In this document: positions 1 through 9,969 of the stretch, piece by piece
How positions within the stretch are numbered: position 1 is the first letter of the stretch
How the letters are laid out: each line of letters opens with the position of its first letter
Assembly (NCBI GenBank): GCA_033782935.1
Contig: JAWQEG010000259.1
Coordinates: forward strand, 4,876,001 to 4,940,000
Source of the DNA: Petrolisthes cinctipes
Lineage: Eukaryota > Arthropoda > Malacostraca > Decapoda > Porcellanidae
DNA: 64,000 bases
Reading direction: 5' to 3'
Notes under the pieces: generated by a model
Seen by the model: the letters and a program-made list of their open reading frames with translations, nothing else
Databases searched by the model: none
What the model was told of the DNA's origin: nothing
Made by a program: the position numbers and the translations under genes

Positions 1-2830
1 TTTTGGGGTCCCAGAAGCAATCTGTACATGCCTAAACAGTGCTAGAATATTTTCAAAATATAGGCTAAAAACATGCTAAAAATCGACATTTTAGGTGCCA
101 AAAAATCGATATCTCAAATTCAGTCCCAAAACACCCGAAAATTCGATATTTAGAGGTCCCAGAAGGTATCTGTACATGCCTACTCCGTGTTAGAGTATTT
201 TCAAAATACAGGCCAAAAACATACTGAAAATCGATCTTTTAGGTGCCCAAAAGTCGATATGTGCATGCATCTTCTGTACCCGTTTATATCTCAAATTCTG
301 GCCCTAAACACCCGAAAATTCGATATTTTGGGGTCCCAGAAGCGACCTGTACATGCCTACTCCGTGTTAGAGTATTTTCAAAATTCAGGCCCAAAACATG
401 CTGAAAATCGATATTTTAGATGCAAAAAGTCAATATGTGCATGTATCTTCTGTACCCGTTTATATCTCAAATTCAGGCTCAAAACACCCGAAAATTCAAT
501 ATTTTGGGGTCCCAGAAGCAATCTGTACAGTGCTAGAATATTTTCAAAATATAGGCTAAAAACATGCTAAAAATCGAACTTTTAAGTGCCAAAAAGTCGA
601 TATCTCAAATTCAGTCCCAAAACACCCGAAAATTCGATATTTAGAGGTCCCAGAAGGTATCTGTACATGCCTACTCCGTGTTAGAGTATTTTCAAAATAC
701 AGGCCAAAAACATACTGAAAATCGATCTCTTAGGTGCCCAAAAGTCGATATGTGCATGCATCTTCTGTACCCGTTTATATCTCAAATTCCGGCCCTAAAC
801 ACCCGAAAATTCGATATTTTTGGGTCCCAGAAGCGATCTGTACATGCCTACTCCGTGTTAGAGTATTTTCAAAATTCAGGCCCAAAACATGCTGAAAATC
901 GATATTTTTGGTGCCCAAAGTCAATATGTGCATGTATCTTCTGTACCTGTTTATATCTCAAATTCAGGCTCAAAACACCCGAAAATTCAATATTTTGGGT
1001 TCCCAGAAGCAATCTGTACATGCCTACTCAGTGCTAGAATATTTTCAAAATATAGGCTAAAAACATGCTAAAAATCGATCTTTTAGGTGCCAAAAAGTCG
1101 ATATCTCAAATTCAGTCCCAAAACACCCGAAAATTCGATATTTAGGGGTCCCAGAAGCGACCTGTACATGCCTACTCCGTGTTAGAGTATTTTCAAAATA
1201 CATGCTCAAAACTTACTGAAAATCGATCTTTTAGGTGCACAAAAGTCGATATGTGCATGCATCTTCAGTACCCGTTTATATCTCAAATTCAGGCTCAAAA
1301 CACCCGAAAATTCAATATTTTGGGGTCCCAGAAGCAATCTGTACATGCCTACTCAGTGTTAGAGTATTTTCAAAATGAAGGCCCAAAACATGCTGAAAAT
1401 CGATATTTTAGATGCCCAAAGTCAATATGTGCATGTATCTTTTGTACCCGTTTATATCTCAAATTCAGGCTCAAAACACCCGAAAATTCAATATTTTGGG
1501 GTCCCAGAAGCAATCTGTACAGTGCTAGAATATTTTCAAAATATAGGCTAAAAAAAAGCTAAAAATCGATCTTTTAAGTGCCAAAAAGTCGATATCTCAA
1601 ATTCAGTCCCAAAACACCCGAAAATTCGATATTTAGGGGTCCCAGAAGCGATCTGTACATGCCTACTCCGTGTTAGAGTATTTTCAAAATACAGGCCAAA
1701 AACATACTGAAAATCGATCTTTTAGGTGCCCAAAAGTCGATATGTGCATGCATCTTCTGTACCCGTTTATATCTCAAATTCTGGCACTAAACACCTGAAA
1801 ATTCGATATTTTGGGGTCCCAGAAGCGATCTGTACATGCCTACTCCGTGTTAGAGTATTTTCAAAATTCAGGCCCAAAACATGCTGAAAATCGATATTTT
1901 TGGCGCCCAAAGTCAATATGTGCATGTATCTTCTGTACCCGTTTATATCTCAAATTCAGGCTCAAAACACCCGAAAATTCAATATTTTGGGGTCCCAGAA
2001 GCAATCTGTACATGCCTACTCAGTGCTAGAATATTTTCAAAATATAGGCTAAAAACATGCTGAAAATCGATATTTTAGATGCCCAAAGTCAATATGTGCA
2101 TGTATCTTCTGTACCCGTTTATATCTCAAATTCAGGCTCAAAACACCCGAAAATTCAATATTTTGGGGTCCCAGAAGCAATCTGTACATGCCTACTCAGT
2201 GCTAGAATATTTTCAAAATATAGGCCAAAAACATGCTAAAAATCGATCTTTTAGGTGCCAAAAAGTCGATATCTCAAATTCAGTCCCAAAACACCCGAAA
2301 ATTCGATATGTAGGGGTCCCAGAAGCGATCTGTACATGCCTACTCCGTGTTAGAGTATTTTCAAAATACATGCTCAAAACATACTGAAAATCAATCTTTT
2401 AGGTGCACAAAAGTCGATATGTGCATGCATCTTCAGTACCCGTTTATATCTCAAATTCAGGCTCAAAACACCCGAAAATTCAATATTTTGGGGTCCCAGA
2501 AGCAATCTGTACATGCCTACTCAGTGTTAGAGTATTTTCAAAATACAGGCCCAAAACATGCTGAAAATCGATATTTTAGATGCCCAAAGTCAATATGTGC
2601 ATGTATCTTCTGTACCCGTTTATATCTCAAATTCAGGCTCAAAACACCCGAAAATTCAATATTTTGGGGTCCCAGAAGCAATCTGTACATGCCTACACAG
2701 TGCTAGAATATTTTCAAAATATAGGCTAAAAACAAGCTAAAAATCGACATTTTAGGTGCCAAAAAATCGATATCTCAAATTCAGTCCCAAAACACCCGAA
2801 AATTCGATATTTAGAGGTCCCAGAAGGTAT

Positions 2831-3007
2831 CTGTACATGCCTACTCTGTGTTAGAGTATTTTCAAAATACAGGCCAAAAACATACTGAAAATCGGTCTCT
2901 TAGGTGCCCCAAAGTCGATATGTGCATGCATCTTCTGTACCCGTTTATATCTCAAATTCTGGCCCTAAACACCCGAAAATTCGATATTTTGGGGTCCCAG
3001 AAGCGAT
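2831..3007 (+). repeat. Exemplar class B monomer (177 bp) showing two half-repeats
   Basis: Full-length monomer. Using CAGGCC and CTGGCCC as phase marks, the repeat splits into an 89-bp half (2870-2958) and an 88-bp half (2959-3046). The halves align: GAAAATCGATCTTTTAGGTG in the consensus first half matches GAAAATTCGATATTTTGGGG in the second, ATATGTGCATGC matches ATCTGTACATGC, and TATATCTCAAATTC matches TATTTTCAAAAT. The 177-bp monomer is therefore an ancient dimer of about 88 bp. Because 177 is 3 x 59, a frame without stops can run on through consecutive class B copies, which explains the longest satellite open frames. Confidence 0.85.
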
Positions 3008-3183
3008 CTGTACATGCCTACTCCGTGTTAGAGTATTTTCAAAATTCAGGCCCAAAACATGCTGAAAATCGATATTTTTGGTGCCCAAAGTCAATATGTG
3101 CATGTATCTTCTGTACCCGTTTATATCTCAAATTCAGGCTCAAAACACCCGAAAATTCAATATTTTGGGGTCCCAGAAGCAAT
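3008..3183 (+). repeat. Exemplar class C monomer (176 bp)
   Basis: Differs from class B by one fewer A (GTGCCCAAAGTCAATATG against GTGCCCAAAAGTCGATATG), by CATGTATCTTC in place of CATGCATCTTC, and by CAGGCCCAAAACATGCTG. The change from GCATGC to GCATGT removes the SphI/NsiI-like palindrome TGCATGCA found in class B. Class C usually precedes class A. Confidence 0.85.
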
Positions 3184-3331
3184 CTGTACATGCCTACTCA
3201 GTGCTAGAATATTTTCAAAATATAGGCTAAAAACATGCTAAAAATCGATCTTTTAGGTGCCAAAAAGTCGATATCTCAAATTCAGTCCCAAAACACCCGA
3301 AAATTCGATATTTAGGGGTCCCAGAAGCGAT
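3184..3331 (+). repeat. Exemplar class A monomer (148 bp, carries 29-bp deletion)
   Basis: Compared with class B, this monomer goes straight from GTCGATAT to CTCAAATTC, so the 29 bp from GTGCATGCATC to CGTTTATAT are missing. The bases ATAT lie at both edges of the missing piece, which fits a microhomology-mediated deletion or slippage event. The join creates GATATC, an EcoRV site that the full-length monomers do not have at this place (they read TTTATATCTC). Class A monomers mark the start of almost every higher-order unit in the window. Confidence 0.9.
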
Positions 3332-4489
3332 CTGTACATGCCTACTCCGTGTTAGAGTATTTTCAAAATACATGCTCAAAACATACTGAAAATCGATCTT
3401 TTAGGTGCACAAAAGTCGATATGTGCATGCATCTTCAGTACCCGTTTATATCTCAAATTCAGGCTCAAAACACCCGAAAATTCAATATTTTGGGGTCCCA
3501 GAAGCAATCTGTACATGCCTACTTAGTGTTAGAGTATTTTCAAAATACAGGCCCAAAACATGCTGAAAATCGATATTTTAGATGCCCAAAGTCAATATGT
3601 GCATGTATCTTCTGTACCCGTTTATATCTCAAATTCAGGCTCATAACACAAGAAAATTCAATATTTTGGGGTCCCAGAAGCAATCTGTACAGTGATAGAA
3701 TATTTTCAAAATATAGGCTAAAAACATGCTAAAAATCGATCTTTTAAGTGCCAAAAAGTCGATATCTCAAATTCAGTCCCAAAATACCCGAAAATTCTAT
3801 ATTTAGGGGTCCCAGAAGCGATCTGTACATGCCTACTCCGTGTTAGAGTATTTTTAAAATACAGGCCAAAAACATACTGAAAATCGATCTTTTAGGTGCC
3901 CAAAAGTCGATATGTGCATGCATCTTCTGTACCCGTTTATATCTCAAATTCTGGCCCTAAACACCCGAAAATTTGATATTTTGGGGTCCCAGAAGCAATC
4001 TGTACATGCCTACTCCGTGTTAGAGTATTTTCAAAATTCAGGCCCAAAACATGCTGAAAATCGATATTTTTGGTGCCCAAAGTCAATATGTGCATGTATC
4101 TTCTGTACCCGTTTATATCTCAAATTCAGGCTCAAAACACCCGAAAATTCAATATTTTGGGGTCCCAGAAGCAATCTGTACATGCCTACTCAGTGCTAGA
4201 ATATTTTCAAAATATAGGCTAAAAACATGCTAAAAATCGATCTTTTAGGTGCCAAAAAGTCGATATCTCAAATTCAGTCCCAAAACACCCGAAAATTCGA
4301 TATTTAGGGGTCCCAGAAGCGATCTGTACATGCCTACTCCGTGTTAGAGTATTTTCAAAATACATGCTCAAAACATACTGAAAATCGATCTTTTAGGTGC
4401 ACAAAAGTCGATATGTGCATGCATCTTCAGTACCCGTTTATATCTCAAATTCAGGCTCAAAACACCCGAAAATTCAATATTTTGGGGTC

Positions 4490-6030
4490 CCAGAAGCAAT
4501 CTGTACATGCCTACTCAGTGCTAGAATATTTTCAAAATATAGGCTAAAAACATGCTAAAAATCGATCTTTTAGGTGCCAAAAAGTCGGTATCTCAAATTC
4601 AGTCCCAAAACACCCGAAAATTCAATATTTTGGGGTTCCAGAAGCAATCTGTACATGCCTACTCAGTGTTAGAGTATTTTCAAAATACAGGCCCAAAACA
4701 TGCTGAAAATCGATATTTTAGATGCCCAAAGTCAATATGTGCATGTATCTTCTGTACCCGTTTATATCTCAAATTCAGTCTCAAAACACCCGAAAATTCA
4801 ATATTTTGGGGTCCCAGAAGCAATCTGTACATGCCTAAACAGTGCTAGAATATTTTCAAAATATAGGCTAAAAACATGCTAAAAATCGACATTTTAGGTG
4901 CCAAAAAATCGATATCTCAAATTCAGTCCCAAAACACCCGAAAATTCGATATATAGAGGTCCCAGAAGGTATCTGTACATGCCTACTCCGTGTTAGAGTA
5001 TTTTCAAAATACAGGCCAAAAACATACTGAAAATCGATCTTTTAGGTGCCCAAAAGTCGATATGTGCATGCATCTTCTGTACCCGTTTATATCTCAAATT
5101 CTGGCCCTAAACACCCGAAAATTCGATATTTTGGGGTCCCAGAAGCGATCTGTACATGCCTACTCCGTGTTAGAGTATTTTCAAAATTCAGGCCCAAAAC
5201 ATGATGAAAATCGATATTTTTGGTGCCCAAAGTCAATATGTGCATGTATCTTCTGTACCCGTTTATATCTCAAATTCAGGCTCAAAACACCCGAAAATTC
5301 AATATTTTGGGGTCCCAGAAGCAATCTGTACATGCCTACTCAGTGCTAGAATATTTTCAAAATATAGGCTAAAAACATGCTAAAAATCGATCTTTTAGGT
5401 GCCAAAAAGTCGGTATCTCAAATTCAGTCCCAAAACACCCGAAAATTCAATATTTTGGGGTCCCAGAAGCAATCTGTACATGCCTACTCAGTGTTAGAGT
5501 ATTTTCAAAATACAGGCCCAAAACATGCTGAAAATCGATATTTTAGATGCCCAAAGTCAATATGTGCATGTATCTTCTGTACCCGTTTATATCTCAAATT
5601 CAGGCTCAAAACACCCGAAAATTCAATATTTTGGGGTCCCAGAAGCAATCTGTACATGCCTAAACAGTGCTAGAATATTTTCAAAATATAGGCTAAAAAC
5701 ATGCTAAAAATCGACATTTTAGGTGCCAAAAAATCGATATCTCAAATTCAGTCCCAAAACACCCGAAAATTCGATATTTAGAGGTCCCAGAAGGTATCTG
5801 TACATGCCTACTCCGTGTTAGAGTATTTTCAAAATACAGGCCAAAAACATACTGAAAATCGATCTTTTAGGTGCCCAAAAGTCGATATGTGCATGCATCT
5901 TCTGTACCCGTTTATATCTCAAATTCTGGCCCTAAACACCCGAAAATTCGATATTTTGGGGTCCCAGAAGCGACCTGTACATGCCTACTCCGTGTTAGAG
6001 TATTTTCAAAATTCAGGCCCAAAACATGCT
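4490..6030 (+). repeat. 825-bp tandem duplication inside the left arm
   Basis: Two adjacent copies at an offset of 825 bp (positions 4552 and 5377, 4700 and 5525, 4990 and 5815 correspond). Both carry the private variants GTCGGTATCTCAAATTC (near 4584 and 5409), where the EcoRV site is lost, and GCCTAAACAGTGC (near 4833 and 5659). The second copy is the start of the larger 5,628-bp duplicate, so this duplication sits at its junction. Edges are approximate because flanking monomers are themselves similar. Confidence 0.75.
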
Positions 6031-9000
6031 GAAAATCGATATTTTAGATGCACAAAGTCAATATGTGCATGTATCTTCTGTACCCGTTTATATCTCAAAT
6101 TCAGGCTCAAAACACCCGAAAATTCAATATTTTGGGGTCCCAGAAGCAATCTGTACAGTGCTAGAATATTTTCAAAATATAGGCTAAAAACATGCTAAAA
6201 ATCGATCTTTTAAGTGCCAAAAAGTCGATATCTCAAATTCAGTCCCAAAACACCCGAAAATTCGATATTTAGAGGTCCCAGAAGGTATCTGTACATGCCT
6301 ACTCCGTGTTAGAGTATTTTCAAAATACAGGCCAAAAACATACTGAAAATCGATCTCTTAGGTGCCCAAAAGTCGATATGTGCATGCATCTTCTGTACCC
6401 GTTTATATCTCAAATTCCGGCCCTAAACACCCGAAAATTCGATATTTTTGGGTCCCAGAAGCGATCTGTACATGCCTACTCCGTGTTAGAGTATTTTCAA
6501 AATTCAGGCCCAAAACATGCTGAAAATCGATATTTTTGGTGCCCAAAGTCAATATGTGCATGTATCTTCTGTACCTGTTTATATCTCAAATTCAGGCTCA
6601 AAACACCCGAAAATTCAATATTTTGGGGTCCCAGAAGCAATCTGTACATGCCTACTCAGTGCTAGAATATTTTCAAAATATAGGCTAAAAACATGCTAAA
6701 AATCGATCTTTTAGGTGCCAAAAAGTCGATATCTCAAATTCAGTCCCAAAACACCCGAAAATTCGATATTTAGGGGTCCCAGAAGCGACCTGTACATGCC
6801 TACTCCGTGTTAGAGTATTTTCAAAATACATGCTCAAAACTTACTGAAAATCGATCTTTTAGGTGCACAAAAGTCGATATGTGCATGCATCTTCAGTACC
6901 CGTTTATATCTCAAATTCAGGCTCAAAACACCCGAAAATTCAATATTTTGGGGTCCCAGAAGCAATCTGTACATGCCTACTCAGTGTTAGAGTATTTTCA
7001 AAATGAAGGCCCAAAACATGCTGAAAATCGATATTTTAGATGCCCAAAGTCAATATGTGCATCTATCTTTTGTACCCGTTTATATCTCAAATTCAGGCTC
7101 AAAACACCCGAAAATTCAATATTTTGGGGTCCCAGAAGCAATCTGTACAGTGCTAGAATATTTTCAAAATAAAGGCTAAAAAAAAGCTAAAAATCGATCT
7201 TTTAAGTGCCAAAAAGTCGATATCTCAAATTCAGTCCCAAAACACCCGAAAATTCGATATTTAGGGGTCCCAGAAGCGATCTGTACATGCCTACTCCGTG
7301 TTAGAGTATTTTCAAAATACAGGCCAAAAACATACTGAAAATCGATCTTTTAGGTGCCCAAAAGTCGATATGTGCATGCATCTTCTGTACCCGTTTATAT
7401 CTCAAATTCTGGCACTAAACACCTGAAAATTCGATATTTTGGGGTCCCAGAAGCGATCTGTACATGCCTACTCCGTGTTAGAGTATTTTCAAAATTCAGG
7501 CCCAAAACATGCTGAAAATCGATATTTTTGGCGCCCAAAGTCAATATGTGCATGTATCTTCTGTACCCGTTTATATCTCAAATTCAGGCTCAAAACACCC
7601 GAAAATTCAATATTTTGGGGTCCCAGAAGCAATCTGTACATGCCTACTCAGTGCTAGAATATTTTCAAAATATAGGCTAAAAACATGCTGAAAATCGATA
7701 TTTTAGATGCCCAAAGTCAATATGTGCATGTATCTTCTGTACCCGTTTATATCTCAAATTCAGGCTCAAAACACCCGAAAATTCAATATTTTGGGGTCCC
7801 AGAAGCAATCTGTACATGCCTACTCAGTGCTAGAATATTTTCAAAATATAGGCTAAAAACATGCTAAAAATCGATCTTTTAGGTGCCAAAAAGTCGATAT
7901 CTCAAATTCAGTCCCAAAACACCCGAAAATTCGATATGTAGGGGTCCCAGAAGCGATCTGTACATGCCTACTCCGTGTTAGAGTATTTTCAAAATACATG
8001 CTCAAAACATACTGAAAATCAATCTTTTAGGTGCACAAAAGTCGATATGTGCATGCATCTTCAGTACCCGTTTATATCTCAAATTCAGGCTCAAAACACC
8101 CGAAAATTCAATATTTTGGGGTCCCAGAAGCAATCTGTACATGCCTACTCAGTGTTAGAGTATTTTCAAAATACAGGCCCAAAACATGCTGAAAATCGAT
8201 ATTTTAGATGCCCAAAGTCAATATGTGCATGTATCTTCTGTACCCGTTTATATCTCAAATTCAGGCTCAAAACACCCGAAAATTCAATATTTTGGGGTCC
8301 CAGAAGCAATCTGTACATGCCTACACAGTGCTAGAATATTTTCAAAATATAGGCTAAAAACAAGCTAAAAATCGACATTTTAGGTGCCAAAAAATCGATA
8401 TCTCAAATTCAGTCCCAAAACACCCGAAAATTCGATATTTAGAGGTCCCAGAAGGTATCTGTACATGCCTACTCTGTGTTAGAGTATTTTCAAAATACAG
8501 GCCAAAAACATACTGAAAATCGGTCTCTTAGGTGCCCAAAAGTCGATATGTGCATACATCTTCTGTACCCGTTTATATCTCAAATTCTGGCCCTAAACAC
8601 CCGAAAATTCGATATTTTGGGGTCCCAGAAGCGATCTGTACATGCCTACTCCGTGTTAGAGTATTTTCAAAATTCAGGCCCAAAACATGCTGAAAATCGA
8701 TATTTTTGGTGCCCAAAGTCAATATGTGCATGTATCTTCTGTACCCGTTTATATCTCAAATTCAGGCTCAAAACACCCGAAAATTCAATATTTTGGGGTC
8801 CCAGAAGCAATCTGTACATGCCTACTCAGTGCTAGAATATTTTCAAAATATAGGCTAAAAACATGCTAAAAATCGATCTTTTAGGTGCCAAAAAGTCGAT
8901 ATCTCAAATTCAGTCCCAAAACACCCGAAAATTCGATATTTAGGGGTCCCAGAAGCGATCTGTACATGCCTACTCCGTGTTAGAGTATTTTCAAAATACA

Positions 9001-9969
9001 TGCTCAAAACATACTGAAAATCGATCTTTTAGGTGCACAAAAGTCGATATGTGCATGCATCTTCAGTACCCGTTTATATCTCAAATTCAGGCTCAAAACA
9101 CCCGAAAATTCAATATTTTGGGGTCCCAGAAGCAATCTGTACATGCCTACTCAGTGTTAGAGTATTTTCAAAATTCAGGCCCAAAACATGCTGAAAATCG
9201 ATATTTTAGATGCCCAAAGTCAATATGTGCATGTATCTTCTGTACCCGTTTATATCTCAAATTCAGGCTCATAACACAAGAAAATTCAATATTTTGGGGT
9301 CCCAGAAGCAATCTGTACAGTGCTAGAATATTTTCAAAATATAGGCTAAAAACATGCTAAAAATCGATCTTTTAAGTGCCAAAAAGTCGATATCTCAAAT
9401 TCAGTCCCAAAATACCCGAAAATTCTATATTTAGGGGTCCCAGAAGCGATCTGTACATGCCTACTCCGTGTTAGAGTATTTTCAAAATTCAGGCCCAAAA
9501 CATGCTGAAAATCGATATTTTTGGTGCCCAAAGTCAATATGTGCATGTATCTTCTGTACCCGTTTATATCTCAAATTCAGGCTCAAAACACCCGAAAATT
9601 CAATATTTTGGGGTCCCAGAAGCAATCTGTACATGCCTACTCAGTGCTAGAATATTTTCAAAATATAGGCTAAAAACATGCTAAAAATCGATCTTTTAGG
9701 TGCCAAAAAGTCGATATCTCAAATTCAGTCCCAAAACACCCGAAAATTCGATATTTAGGGGTCCCAGAAGCGATCTGTACATGCCTACTCCGTGTTAGAG
9801 TATTTTCAAAATACATGCTCAAAATATACTGAAAATCGATCTTTTAGGTGCACAAAAGTCGATATGTGCATGCATCTTCAGTACCCGTTTATATCTCAAA
9901 TTCAAGCTCAAAACACCCGAAAATTCAATATTTTGGGGTCCCAGAAGCAATCTGTACATGCCTACTCAG
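5629..9969 (+). repeat. 5,628-bp segmental duplication, copy 2
   Basis: Partner of 1-4518. The match runs up to about 9482 at an offset of 5,628. It then skips one class B monomer and continues at offset 5,451 to about 9969, where this copy reads CAGTGTTAAAGTATTTTC and copy 1 reads CAGTGCTAGAATATTTTC. High identity plus a whole-monomer indel is the usual signature of unequal exchange within a satellite. Confidence 0.83.

Larger units (their letters stand above)
2507..3508 (+). repeat. Reference hexamer higher-order repeat C2-A2-B2-C1-A1-B1 (1,002 bp)
   Basis: Six monomers with lengths 176, 148, 177, 176, 148 and 177 bp, measured between successive CTGTAC motifs. The two trimer flavours differ at diagnostic sites. 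A2 reads ATCGACATTTTAGGTGCC and ends AGAGGTCCCAGAAGGTATC. A1 reads ATCGATCTTTTAGGTGCC and ends AGGGGTCCCAGAAGCGATC. B2 carries CAGGCCAAAAACATACTG and CTGGCCCTAAACACC. B1 carries CATGCTCAAAACATACTG and CTTCAGTACCCG. C1 has ATATTTTTGGTGCCC and C2 has ATATTTTAGATGCCC. In this arm A1 is normally followed by B1 then C2, and A2 by B2 then C1. The functional repeat length is therefore about 1 kb rather than 501 bp. Confidence 0.85.
1..4518 (+). repeat. 5,628-bp segmental duplication, copy 1 (starts before the window)
   Basis: Matches 5629-9969. Base 1 corresponds to 5629, and both begin TTTTGGGGTCCCAGAAGC and share the rare variant GCCTAAACAGTGC. Shared private variants include CTCATAACACAAGAAAATTC near 3640 and 9268, GATATGTAGGGGTCC near 2306 and 7934, and the run AAAAAAAAGC near 1550 and 7180. 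By eye I saw about a dozen single-base differences over the first 3.8 kb. Copy 1 holds one additional 177-bp class B monomer (about 3841-4017), so the offset shifts from 5,628 to 5,451 after that point. Confidence 0.85.

Noticed and set aside
187..570. Recurrent plus-strand open frames of 60-178 codons throughout the satellite
   Set aside because: They begin at GTG, TTG or repeat-internal ATG, recur at exactly the repeat period, overlap in two frames, and end at stops fixed in class A monomers. Frame length follows the monomer arrangement.
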